A stretch of DNA of 64,000 bases from assembly GCA_009763385.1 (NCBI GenBank), contig CM019824.1, positions 154,994,357 to 155,058,356 on the forward strand. The letters are read 5' to 3'. Below, piece after piece: positions 1 through 10,743 of the stretch. Position 1 is the stretch's first letter. Each line of letters starts with the position of its first letter. The DNA is from Coix lacryma-jobi var. lacryma-jobi. Taxonomy: Eukaryota > Streptophyta > Magnoliopsida > Poales > Poaceae. The notes below the pieces were generated by a model. It was not told the origin of the DNA, did no database searches, and worked only from the letters and a program-made list of their open reading frames with translations. The position numbers and the translations under genes were made by a program.

Positions 1-944
1 CGAGTGATCGGGCGAGATGGAGGTCTTCTACGGTCACTGGCCCTGCTGGAACGGTGACCTTGCCATGGTGTCGTAGTCCATGGCGGCGGCGTTTGTGTTT
101 GGCCGCAGTGTGTGTTCATCCCTTTAGGCTTGGTTGGTCTAGTGTCGGTGTCGTGCTTAGTGTGCCTGAGCCGGTAGCGGCTCGGTCTACGCGCTCATAT
201 GTAGAGCGCCATGACCAAAGAAGGGGGCATGGAGGTTTGAATCGGCAGTGATGTGTGCTCACTGTCGGTGTTGGGGAAGACAGGGTAGCGGGGTCGTGTC
301 GAGTAGATGTCATGCAGTGAGTTTGCAGTGTCGTGCCACTCCGCGTGGTTCTCCTTGCTCCGGTGGTTCCTGCCCGACTTCTTCTTCCTCTCCGGCGAGC
401 TCCGCGGTGGCGCAGTGCTTGACTTCGCCTTACTCCATCCTTACTGTCCCTCCTCTACCGAATTGGGGGCGTTGGTGTGGCCACCGAGAGGCGGCGAGTG
501 GATTGGGAACCCTAGCGGGGCTTGGTGCTAGCTTTTATAGCCCGCGGTGCAACTATGGCTCCGGCGGACGGTGATCGGGGGCCTTCATTGATCAAGCGGT
601 TGTGGAAAGCTTCAAGGCTTCGTGGGCGCCAAGTTGATGCCGACACGAGGGGTATAGCGCCTGACACCGCGTGGGCCAGGGGGTCACGACTCTTGCGTGG
701 GGTTGTCGGGCGGTCGCGCGTCATGGGCGAGCGACGTGGGGAGGAAGAAAGAACTGTTCCTTGTGGCTAACAGGTGGGGCCGCTTGGTCAGTTGGAGCGC
801 GGGGTCTGCCGGTGGGGCCGTGTTGTCAGCCTGAGCGGGAGCTGTTCGCGCGGGCGCCGGTCGTGGGCTGGCACGAGTGCTGTGCGGGCGTGGGGCGTGA
901 GCTCGAGGGTCAAGGCGAAGGGGCATGAGCTCGAGGGTCGAGGC
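1..944. other. Unassigned GC-rich flank left of element W
   Basis: No convincing gene. Reading frames here are short, overlap on both strands and show no recognisable domain. A short direct repeat (GAGCTCGAGGGTC followed by AAGGC or GAGGC) occurs at about 899-919 and 928-944, ending exactly where the W LTR begins. The stretch is probably older transposon DNA into which W inserted, but I cannot name a family. Confidence 0.4.
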
Positions 945-1384
945 TGAACGCATCTTGGCCCCTAGTGGGTTTTGGTGATTGGATGAAACACAAGATTACT
1001 ATGACTAACGTGTGTTTTGCAGAAATAGGATTGAGTTAGGTCACGGTAATGGTGACGATACGGGCATATGGAGTTCATGTCCCCTGGCGATGGATATCGT
1101 TTCGGTTTTCAAAGGACAGACGACGAAGACGGTGGTAGACTTGGCTAAGTGTCATATGGTGTTGGAGGACACTTAGGTAGTCTTAGGTCTTTGTTTTTTT
1201 CCTTTGGCCGTACTATAAAGGGGAGCATGAATCAGTAGCTTGACCTAGATGAGTCTATTGAGGTAGGTGTGGTGCACACTTGTTATTTCATAGCCCTAGG
1301 TAGCTCAGAGAGATGCCTTATGTCGAGAGGATCGAAAGTCGTTAAGGCCGCGTCGCGATCCGAGTTGGTTTTGCCCTTGTTATG

Positions 1385-1735
1385 GGCATCGGACGCTGGC
1401 CTGGCGTCCGATGCTCACTCAGACTAGGGTTTGTCTGGTGCGTGGCATCGGATGCGCCAATGTGTTCACATCGGACGCGCCCGTGCCACTGTTCACGTGC
1501 GCGTGAACTGGAGGTTGCATCGGACGCTGGCATCGGACGCTGAGGGCCAGCGTCCGATGTCCATGTAGAGAGGTTCCAGAGAGGGTAAATCCACATCGGA
1601 CGCGTCCGATGTGGTGGCATCGGACGCTGCCCAGTGTCTGATTCTCCTTTAACAGGTCTGACAAGAGGGTACAGTTGACCATTGGTCGAGGTCATCGGCG
1701 CGTCCGATGCCTAGCATCAGAGCGTCCGATGCCCC
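1385..1735. repeat. CATCGGACGC / GCGTCCGATG motif array in the W LTR
   Basis: About twelve exact or one-mismatch copies of a 10-mer in alternating orientation, for example near 1387, 1402, 1445, 1469, 1518, 1530, 1549, 1592, 1618, 1690 and 1714. Opposed copies can pair as hairpins. The array is repeated in the 3' LTR (33780-34130). Similar arrays occur in the X and Y LTRs and at 27183-27430. Confidence 0.8.
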
Positions 1736-1782
1736 CGCAGTGAGCCCTGTTTGGTGCTCTTTTGGATGGCCGGTTGGGGGGC

Positions 1783-1790
1783 TATTTATA
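1783..1790 (+). promoter_or_regulatory. Putative TATA box of the W LTR
   Basis: TATTTATA followed by a C/T-rich stretch and the sequence that would be the start of R. A second TATA-like site (TATAAAG, 1214-1220) lies upstream of the motif array. The downstream site is preferred because of its position in the LTR, but neither has transcript evidence. Confidence 0.45.
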
Positions 1791-2509
1791 CTCCTCCTCC
1801 TCATCCATTAGAGTGTTCTTGCCACTTCCATCTGCTGAGAGACACATTGTGAGTGTGAGATAGTGCAAGAGCCCTAGTGAGGTTGACTGAATTGCTAATT
1901 GAGAGAATTAGTGACCTCCTAGTGAGAATTGAGTAGCAAGTGTGCATCCATCCATCTCTTTGGCCTTGTCTTGGTCAAGTGAGAGTTCTAGCTTGTTACT
2001 CTTGGTGATCGGCATCTCCTAGATGGCTTGGTGGTGATCGAAGAGCTTGGTGATCATCCGATGGCTTTGTGGATGACCCAAGTCAAGTTGTGACCGGTAG
2101 CGAGCGATTCACCGGGTCGGAGTGGCGAAGAATCAGCTCGTAGTGAGCACTTGATCCTTGCGCGGATCAAGGCGGAGCGATACCCTTGCGTGGGTGCTCC
2201 AACGAGGACTAGGGGGTGTGCCGACACCTCGATACCTCGGGAAAAAGATCGTCGTGTCATCTCTACTCTCTTTACTTACGCATTTACATTTGAGCAATTC
2301 AATTCCACAATTTACTTGTTGATCATCCTTACTTGAATTGCCATGCTAGAGTAGAAATGGTTTAGTGATAGTCTTTTGTGCGGTTGTTGTTAGTGAAACA
2401 CACTTCTAGGCACTAGGGGGTTAATTGGGGCTTGATAGGTTTTAATTCTTGCAAGAAGTTTTAGAAAAGCCCAATTCACCCCCCCCTCTTGGGCATCTTG
2501 ATCCTTTCA

Positions 2510-2527
2510 ATTGGTATCGGAGCCTCG
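2510..2527 (+). promoter_or_regulatory. Primer-binding site of W (initiator tRNA-Met type)
   Basis: ATTGGTATCGGAGC directly follows the LTR. It differs from the usual TGGTATCAGAGC of plant copia elements by one base and would pair with the 3' end of initiator methionine tRNA to prime reverse transcription. Confidence 0.8.
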
Positions 2528-2562
2528 TGCTCTCGATTTAGGCTTAACCGCCTAGAGTTAAG

Positions 2563-4724
2563 ATGTCCGGAGGTGATGGACCACCTCCCATGTTTGAGGG
2601 AGACGACTTCCCATATTGGAAAATCCGTATGGAGTCGTACCTAGAAGCGGTTGATGTTAAATGCCGCGAAGCCGCAATCACCGGTTTTGCCAAGCCCAAG
2701 GAAGGCACAAGCCTTACTCCTAATGAGGAGGAAAATGAGAAATGGAATGCAAAAGCCAAAAACATCCTTTTTAGAGGCATTTGCAAGGATGTGTTCAACC
2801 GTGTCCGGAACCACAAAAATGCCCATGATCTATGGGAAAACATTTGTGCGCTCCATGAGGGAACCAAGAGTGAGCGTGAGGAGCGCTATCATTTAGTTAT
2901 GCAAAAGCTTCATTCCTTTGATATGCATGCTAATGAAAATGCAAATGAAATGTACTCACGCTTGAATGTTCTTGTAGAAGAACTCAATGGACTTGGCCTC
3001 ACACAAATGCAACCATCCGATGTTGTGAGGAAGATTCTTTGTGTCCTCCCAATTGACAAATATGGACACATTGTGACGGTGCTACATTAAGGCGATCTTT
3101 CCACCGCTACACCAACTCAAATCTTGGGAAAGATCAATGTGCATGAGATGTACATGCACATCACACCAAGTGGTGGCTCTTCCACCGACAAGAAGAAAGA
3201 CTTGGCCTTCAAAGCAAGCCATGACAAGAAGGGCAAGTCCAAGGCTATTGAGGTGCATCATCAAAGCTCAAGTGATGAAGAGGATGATTCCAACATTGCT
3301 CTCATGGTGAGAAGAACCACCAAGATGTTGAAGAAGCTTCACAAGAATGGAGTCAACTTTGACTCAAGAAAGAAGAAGTTCTTCACAAGTAGCAAGAGAA
3401 GGCCAATCTCCGAAATGGATTGCTACAATTGCGGTGAACTTGGCCATCTTGCTCACCAATGCACCAAGCCCAAGAAAGACAACTACAAGAACAAGAACAA
3501 GGGCAATAAATATGATTCATCAAGCGAAGATGAGAAGAGAAGTGAGAAGCCCTACAAGAAGGATGGCAAGAAGAAGAAGCAATACCACAAGAAGGGTGGT
3601 AAAGCTTACATTGTTGGTGATTGGCTCACCGACATTGACTCGTCCGGTGGCTCATCAAATGAAGATAGTGATGATGAGAAGGAGAAGGTGGCCGCTCTAG
3701 TCATTGGCTCCTCTACACCACCACCACCACCACCACCACCATCACCGTCATCCTCTACACATCTATGCCTCATGGCTAAAGGTGATCGAAAGGTACAAAG
3801 CGATGATGACTCTAGTGATAGTGATAGTGATGGTGAATTTGAGGCACCCTCTTATGATGAGCTTGTTAAATTGCTAAACAACTACTCTAAAATCATAAGA
3901 AAGACTAGAGCTAAAAATGAAAAGCTTGTTGGTGAAAATGAATCTTTTGTTGAGAAGTATAATCATGTTATACATGCTAGTGATGAGCTAAAAAATGAAC
4001 TTGCTACTATGTCATCATCTATCAAGGAGCTCAAGTCCTCTAACAAGGAGCTCAAAGCTAAAAATGAAAAACTTGATAAGATGCATAGTGATCTTACCAC
4101 TAGTTATGCTTTGCTCAAAGAGAAATACACTCAAGTCAAAGTAGATCATGATACACTTAGTGTTGCTTATGATATGCTTTCTCATGAGACACATGATGCC
4201 CCTAACCTTGTTGTTAAGTGTGACATAGAAACATCTTGTGAGGACTTGGTTAGTGAGCATGATGAGCAAAGAGCTAGTGGCAAGGGCAAGAAAGTGGTTG
4301 AGGCCGATCACTATGATGACTATGTCAAGATCAAGAATGAGAATGCAAAGCTCAAAGTTGATCTAGAGAAGCTTACAACCACCAAGCAAGTTGTCATTGA
4401 AACTCATGATGATGACTATAGCATGTCACTTGAGCTAGACATGCTAAAAGAAGAAAACAAGACATTGAAGATGGAGAGGGACTACAAAATGACACCATCT
4501 CAATTAGAGCTCCAACAAGAGAATGACAAGCTCAAGCAAGAAAAGGAGCACCTCACCACTGGATTGAAGAAATTCATCAAGGGTCAATGTCTTCAAAGTG
4601 AGCTACTCATGAACACCGTGATGAAGACAAATAGAAATGGTATTGGCTTTCTTGAAGAGAAGATGAAGCAACGCAAGAGCATCACTAAGCCAAAGAAGAA
4701 GAAGATTGGGAGATGCTATGAGTG
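2563..4724 (+). pseudogene. gag of W, N-terminal part (disrupted)
   Basis: Reads in one frame from ATG 2563 to the X insertion point, with a single TAA at 3088-3090 where the frame simply continues, probably a former glutamine codon. The first 180 residues are a copia gag domain (a region typical of UBN2-type gag, beginning FPYWKIRM). A CCHC zinc knuckle (CYNCGELGHLAHQC) follows at about 3421, then lysine-rich and acidic low complexity, a proline run from a CCA microsatellite (about 3716-3740), and a long coiled-coil region. A second zinc knuckle is cut in two at 4724 by element X and finishes at 23520. It would form the nucleocapsid-like particle that packages element RNA. Confidence 0.85.
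4720..4724. repeat. Target-site duplication GAGTG, left copy (element X)
   Basis: GAGTG at 4720-4724 is repeated at 23520-23524. The intervening DNA begins TG and ends CA. Removing it together with one copy restores the CCHC spacing of the second W zinc knuckle, so this is the X insertion site. Confidence 0.9.
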
Positions 4725-6655
4725 TGAAGGACCGAAAGTGCTACCAGAAAGCGACCAGAGGGGGGGGGTGAATGAGAGCTTCAAATTTCTTTTCCGAAAC
4801 TTGTTGCCGCTGTCCCGAGAATCAACCCCAAGAGCAAACCTAAAGCTTGCGAGTGTCCATGACCCTAGATGTAGGGTGGATGCTTCCGAGAAGCACAGCA
4901 AGACACTACACAACTCTAGAAACCCAACACAAAAGCCAGAAATCAAAACCGACAACGGACGAACAAACCGCGGACGAAACAGCAGCATCGGAAGCTGGCT
5001 AGTGTCAGATGTGAAATCACCGAAAGCTTCCGATGTGAAATGAACAGAAATGAAACCTTACTGCATGGACATCAGAAGTAGCTACAGTGTAACCCTAGCT
5101 TACGATGCTAGACCCCCAACGCTTCCGATGACACCGGAAGCTCCGATGGTCAGCGTCTGATGCTCCTTCAAAAGAGGTGTCAGATGACACGTGGCATCGG
5201 ATGCTTCCGATGTGATGAACTCAGCATCCGATGCACACGGCTTCAGTGTCCGATGGTCCCGATTTAGTGCAGTTCTTCCACGAAATTCACTCGATCTCCT
5301 CCGAATCAAAAGCTCTAAGGCTTAGACTTGGTATGAGGAGTTCCAAGGAGGTTAGTGAGCTATCCCAAAGAGATCATGGCAAAAACCTAACTCCAAATTG
5401 GTGAATCGAAAGAATTCGGGAGAAAAGGAGCAAAACTCGATTCGAAACGAAAATCGACCGATCTACTAGCTCGTGAGGTTAGAAGAGAATTCCTTCGGTG
5501 GAAAGATGCGCCTCACGATCTAGAACAACTCAGTTCAAACGGAATCGCAAAAGATGAACTGAGTAAGGAGATCGAACAACGGGAAAATCGTGGAGAAAAG
5601 CAACCCGCGAAGAACAACACCAAAACACGAATCACAGCCACGAATTTGCAACCGTGTGGCTACCACATGCTACAACAGTGAGATTACGGTCTCACTTCCT
5701 CAAAATCTCATGAACACAGAGGTATGATTGTCTTCTCTGTGGATCTTAGTTCGCTACAGCAGAGGATGGGAGAGCAGGAAAACCTAGAAGGCAAAATAGC
5801 AAATGACTGAGATGAGATGGGAGGTGGGTGTCTCCCTCTACTTATCCTAATTCTAATTCCCACTCTACCCCTAGTTATTTACAGAGCGAACCAACCAAAC
5901 CCTAAGGCTATCCTGGACCAACTCGAAGATGAAGGTGATCCGACGGCCACGCCCGCACAACTGGTAGCGTTACCTCGACGCAACCTCACCGATTGCCGCC
6001 ACGTGCCGCCACCGCTCTGCTTGTCCTTTTCCTGGACTTCGCCCCCGGTTTTGAGGCCGAAACCGGGAAACCAGCCTTCACGACCAACCCCCGGTTTTGA
6101 GGCCCAAACCGGGAAACCATCCGTCCATCGCCTGAGTTTTGTGGCCCAAACTCAGAAACCCGCAGCGCCCAGGTTTTGAGGCCCAAACCTGGAAACCGTC
6201 CTCAGCCCGAGTTTTATGGCCCAAACTCGGAAACCGGCCGCACCCAGGTTTTGAGGCCCAAACCTGGAAACCGTCCACTCGGTGGTTTTTCTGTGGCTCA
6301 ACCACCAAACCAAGCCATAGAGGGGATGCACCGCCCGTGCACCCCGTCCACCAACACATGTCCCCAGGTCCTCGACCCGAGCAACACTGTGCCCGCAAGT
6401 CTTCGCTCATCGCTGTCCCAGGCTGTCAGCCACCACAGCTGATCCTCAGGCCACCGGTCCCTCAGTCCAAGCCTCACGTCCGCCCTTCGCCACTCTCGGT
6501 CCATCGGCACGACACGTCTCTACTCGACCTTCACCTTGCCTTTGATCACTGTATCCGTGCTCGACACCTGCACAACACAAGCCAAAGAACATGCGCATTA
6601 TCCCAGTTGACAATCACTCATCACTCGAGACTTGGCATACACCCATGTATCCGCA
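4725..6655 (-). mobile_element. 3' LTR of minus-strand Sirevirus-type element X
   Basis: Begins TGAAGGACCG and ends ATCCGCA on the plus strand, 1931 bp. It is followed by a C-rich tract that on the minus strand is the purine tract AAGGGGGAGAT. Its first 80 bases match the LTR at 23093 (both read GGACCGAAAGTG) more closely than those at 8826 and 19189 (GGATCGAAAGAG), so it pairs with 23093. It holds a CATCGGA-type motif array at about 5000-5260 and seven hairpin units at 6043-6306. Confidence 0.8.
6043..6306. repeat. Seven-unit stem-loop array in the X LTR
   Basis: Units of about 38 bp at 6043, 6088, 6132, 6169, 6207, 6244 and 6281. Each has the form stem, TTGAGGCCC-like loop, stem. Arms change together: GGTTT pairs with AAACC, GAGTTT with AAACTC, AGGTTT with AAACCT, and in the last unit GGTGG with CCACC. 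Equivalent arrays are at 10129-10393 and 20492-20756. Confidence 0.85.
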
Positions 6656-7736
6656 ATCTCCCCCTTGATGAGTGCATTGTCAACTACCAACACAAATCAT
6701 AATGAAATAGAAGGAGGAAGAAGAAGGAGAAGGAACTCGACCAAATGACCCAAAAGCATATGAAAGTCGAAGAAGGTCAAGTGGAAAGAGCAAGACAACT
6801 TGGTCCCCAAAGACATGGGCAACGGCTCGACGCAACCAAGCAAAGCAAAACTAGCCCTCAAGAAGAGGTAGAACAGGCTCAACACCGCTAGCAGGAAAGC
6901 TCGATACCAATCGAAAAATCAATTGAAATCCAAGCAAAGATAGAGCTAGCCCTCAAGAAGAGGCAGAACGGGCTCAACACCGCTAGCGAGAAAGCTTGAT
7001 ACCAACTGAAAAGCACAAAAGCAGAAGCGCTAGTCCCTCAAGAAAGAGGCAAAGGCTCAACACAACTAGCTACCAAAAATGCTCCGTACCAATTTAGAGA
7101 TTTCAGAAAAGCTCTGAATCAATTGGAAAGTCCAAAATCCGAAAAATCCGAGCCAACTCAAACTACCCCTCCAATAGTGCACACAACCGAGAAATCTCCC
7201 CCTTAGTTGATCTTATGATTTGAGAGAATTTTTCCCCCTTATGATTTAGCAAATTTCTCCCTCTTAGTTGAAAATGCACTATCAAGAATCTCCCCTCCAA
7301 ATGCATATGAGTTAAAATGCAAGTTAGCAGCTTCAGGAATATAGTCGATAGAAGACGAAGATGCTCGACAAAGTGCTGATCCGATGACTCAACAATATGC
7401 ACAGAATGCTAGCAAAAACTCAAACTGATCACCAAATACGAAATATGAACATATAAGCAAAGTGAGCAGTTTTAGCCATTCAGAAAAGGATGTTCACCAT
7501 AAAAATAGCACTGAACATGTATAGACAGGAAGTCAAACAAGTGCTAAACATGTATACAAGGTGAACTACCCCTAGCAAGGTTCAATCATCATGCTATAGA
7601 ATGAAACATAGACTTGTGTATTCAAATTTTATCGGAGTTGCAGCGGTTAAAATTACACAAGTTCAAATTTCAGCATGTGATTGTGAGATGTTGAAAGCTT
7701 GTCATTGCCTAACTTTTCAACTGTGCGAAGCCTATG
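6656..7736 (-). mobile_element. 3' untranslated region of X with purine tracts
   Basis: No coding frame. On the minus strand it ends in the purine tract AAGGGGGAGAT next to the LTR, and further tract-like copies occur at about 7195, 7234, 7255 and 7285. Three diverged tandem units start near 6849, 6951 and 7031 (CCTCAAGAAGAGGCAGAA...), two of them followed by GATACCAA, a primer-binding-site look-alike. At 7737-7741 the sequence jumps into gag through the shared bases ATGCA. Confidence 0.7.
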
Positions 7737-8762
7737 CACGCTGCTCAGCCTGGGCCTTCTCCAAGTACTTGGTCTTGATGTACTCCTTGTTGAAGCCGCC
7801 CTTCCGCTTGTGCTTCGCGGGGACGTACTTTTCCTTGCGCTTGCTGGAGTCATACTTGTGCCCATGATCTGCCTTGCTGAAGGTCTTCTTGTTCTTCTTC
7901 GGGCAATTGGCGATGAAGTGGTTGGGGTCGCCGCACTCAAAGCATCCTGAGCGTCCTCCTCCGCGGCAACGGTTCATGCGGTTGTTGTGGAACCGCAAGA
8001 ACCCGTTGGCAAGCAAAGCTAGCTCGTCATCCCCCAAAGACTCCATCTTCTCCTCTGTGACAGAAAAGAGTGAAGAGAGTGCAAATCCTCCAGAGGTGTT
8101 AGCAGAAGAGCCAGAAAGCAGAGCCATCGACGGGCCGGAAGGTTCTCATAAGAAGCCCTCGCCATGGCATCGATCTCACTGGACTTGAGCTTACTGAAGA
8201 GCTCGTCGCACGTGAGGGTCTCATAGTTAGGCGATTCGATGATCGCCTGAACCTTGGAATCCCACACCGACCGATCAAGAGTATGGAGTAGCTTGAGAGC
8301 TCTCTCATGATCGTCGAAAGGCAACAGCTCCTTGTTAGCCCTCATCCTGTTGACAATCACCTGAAAGCGAGCGAATAAACTTTCTATGCTCTCGCCAGGC
8401 ATGTGTCGAAAGTTCTCATACTCTCGCTTGAACGACTCGTAGAGATGGGTTTTGACTTGAGTGGTTCCCTCATGAAAACGCATGAGGGTAGCCCAAATCT
8501 CCCGAGCCGTAGCGAGGTGAGAAACGCGATCAAACTCACTCATGCTCAGACATGAGAAAAGAGCATTACGGGCTTGGCTATTGGCATCGTGCTCATCGAT
8601 CTGAAGCTAAGAGACACGAGCAGCCAAGACCACGTAATCGACAGAGTTGCAAATATCCCAGATGGAAGCACCCAAACTCTGCAGATAGGCCGACATGCGT
8701 ATCTTCCAATACGCATAGTTCATCCCATCGAAAAACGGTGGTTTGCCCACGCCGCGATCCAT
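7737..8762 (-). pseudogene. gag fragment of Y, first copy
   Basis: Minus-strand copia gag from ATG 8762 to a deletion junction at 7737. It carries the gag domain followed by a CCHC knuckle (CFECGDPNHFIANC). It has an in-frame TAG near 8608 and a one-base deletion near 8135, both shared with the copy at 18100-19125, so the duplication came after the inactivation. Pol and the rest of gag are missing; the junction with the X 3' region lies in the 5-bp microhomology ATGCA. Confidence 0.8.
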
Positions 8763-8806
8763 GTCGCCTTCTGTGGATCTGGAACCGGCTAAGGTGGAAG
8801 ATCCTT

Positions 8807-8823
8807 AACCCGCTCTGATACCA
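8807..8823 (-). promoter_or_regulatory. Primer-binding site, Y first copy
   Basis: On the minus strand TGGTATCAGAGCGGGTT follows the LTR end (CCTTCA, then AT). It matches the usual initiator tRNA-Met site of plant copia elements. Confidence 0.8.
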
Positions 8824-8825
8824 AT

Positions 8826-10743
8826 TGAAGGATCGAAAGAGCTACCAGAAAGCGACCAGAGGGGGGTGAATGGGAGCTTCAAATTTTTCCTCTCAGAAAC
8901 TTGTTGCCACTGTCCCAAAATCAACCCCGAAGAGCAAACCCTAGAACTTGCAAGTGTCCACGACCCTAAAGATAGGGTGGATGCTTCCAAGAAGCACAGC
9001 GAGACACTTTACAACTCTAGAAACCCAACGCAAAAGACGGAAACCAAAACCAACAAAGGACGAACGAACGACGGACGAAATAGTGCACAATCAGGTGCAT
9101 CTGGCACAGCACCGGACGCGTCCGATGCAAACAGGGCACTTCTGGAACCTTACTGGACCAGCATCGGACGCTACTACAGTGCAACCCTAGCGTCCGATGC
9201 CTGACCTCCGGCGCGTCCGATGGCAACGGACGCTCCGATGGTCAGCGTCCGATGCTCCTTTAAAAACACTGTCAGATGACACGTGGCATCGGACGCTCCG
9301 ATGTGATGAACACAGCGTCCGATGGTCACAGTCACAGCGTCCGATGGTCCCGAAACAACACTGTTCTTCCGCGAAATTCACTCGATCTCCTCCGAATCAA
9401 AAGCACTAAGGCTTAGACTTGGTATGAGGAGTTCCAATGAGGTTAGTGAGCTATCCCAAAAGAATCATGGCTCGAACCTAACTCCAAATTGGTAAATTGG
9501 AAGAATTTCGGGACTAAAAGAGCAAAACCGATCCGGAGCAAAAATCAACCGATCTACTAGTTCGTGAGGTTAGAGGTCAAATCCTTTGGGGGAAAGAAGT
9601 GCCTCATGATTTAGAACAACTTGGTTCAAACGGATTTGCAAAAGACGCACCGAACAAAGAGATCGATCGACGGGAAAAACGTGGAGAAAGGGATTCCGCG
9701 AAGAACACGAACAAAACGCGAATCACAACCACGAATTTGCAACCGTGTGGCTACCACACGCTACAACAGTGAGATTACGGTCTCACTTCCTCAAAATCTC
9801 CAGTACACAGAGGTATGATTCTCTGCGGATCTCAGTTGCTACAGCAGGGGATTGGGAGAGCAGGAGAACCTAGAAGGCAAAGAGCAAATGATTGAGATAG
9901 AATCGGAGGAGGGTGTCTCCCTCTACTTATCCTAATTCTATTTCCTACTCTACCCCTCACTACTTACAGATCGAACTAGCTAAACCCTAAGGTTATTCTG
10001 GACCAACTCGAAGATGCTGGTGATCTGACGGCCACGCCCGCACAACTGGTAGCGTTGCCTCGATGCAACCTCACCGATTGCCGCCACGTGCCGTCACCGC
10101 TCCGCTCGTCCTTTTCCCGGACGTCGCACCCCCGGTTTTGTGGCCCAAACCGGGAAACCAGCCTTCATGACCAACCCCCGGTTTTGAGGCCCAAACCGGG
10201 AAACCAGCCGTCCATCGCCTGAGTTTTGGGGCCCAAACTCAGAAACCCGCAGCACCCAGGTTTTGAGGCCCAAACCTGGAAACCGTCCTCAACCCGAGTT
10301 TTGTGGCCCAAACTCAGAAACCATCAGCGCCCAGGTTTTGAGGCCCAAACCTGAAAACTGTCCACTCGGTGGTTTTTCTGTGGCTCAACCACCAAACCGA
10401 GCCGTAGAGGGGATGCACCTCCCGTGCACCCCGTCCACCGACATGTGTCCCCAAGTCCTTGACTCGAGCAACACCATGCTCGCAAGTCTCCGCTCGTCGC
10501 TGTCCCAGGCTGTCAGCCACCATAGCTGATCCTCGGGCCACCGGTCCCTCAGTCCAAGCCTCACGTCCGCCCTTCGCCACTCTCGGTCCATCGGCACGGC
10601 ACGTCTCTACTTGACCTTCACCTTGCCTTTGATCATTGTATCCGTGCTCGACACCTGCACAACACAAGCCAAAGAACATGCGCATTATCCCAGTTGACAA
10701 TCACTCATCACTCGGAGACTCGGAATACACCCATGTATCCGCA
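8826..10743 (-). mobile_element. LTR of element Y (middle LTR)
   Basis: 1918 bp, TGAAGGATCG...ATCCGCA on the plus strand. It is almost identical, base for base and with equal length, to 19189-21106 (constant offset 10363). It has a primer-binding site on one side and a purine tract on the other, so it serves two internal regions at once, as expected for an LTR-internal-LTR-internal-LTR tandem. It contains about eight GCGTCCGATG-type motifs (9115-9350) and the stem-loop array 10129-10393. Confidence 0.8.
10129..10393. repeat. Stem-loop array in the Y LTR
   Basis: Same organisation as 6043-6306: units with paired arms around a TTGAGGCCC-like or TTGTGGCCC-like loop, ending in a GGTGG/CCACC unit. 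The penultimate unit has lost one arm base (CCTGAAAA). Confidence 0.8.

Larger units (their letters stand above)
945..2509 (+). mobile_element. 5' LTR of Sirevirus-type copia element W
   Basis: The LTR begins TGAACGCATC and ends ...CTTTCA, directly followed by a primer-binding site. The same sequence returns at 33341 after a purine tract, which identifies the pair. Length is 1565 bp. From 1385 to 1735 it holds about a dozen copies of a 10-mer CATCGGACGC in both orientations, just upstream of a TATA-like TATTTATA (1783-1790). The five bases left of it are GAGGC, which are not found beyond the right end of W. Confidence 0.85.

Noticed and set aside
1342..1695. Open frames in the W LTR and similar ones at 33678-34094
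   Set aside because: They are produced by the repeated CATCGGACGC words and have no start context or domain.
1385..1735. Possible CRISPR-like array
   Set aside because: The repeats are 10-mers in both orientations with irregular spacing in a plant LTR, unlike directly repeated 25-40-bp CRISPR units.
6139..6702. Open frames through the hairpin arrays of the X/Y LTRs
   Set aside because: The repeated phrases mirror the 38-bp repeat unit, and the frames run across LTR and purine-tract boundaries.
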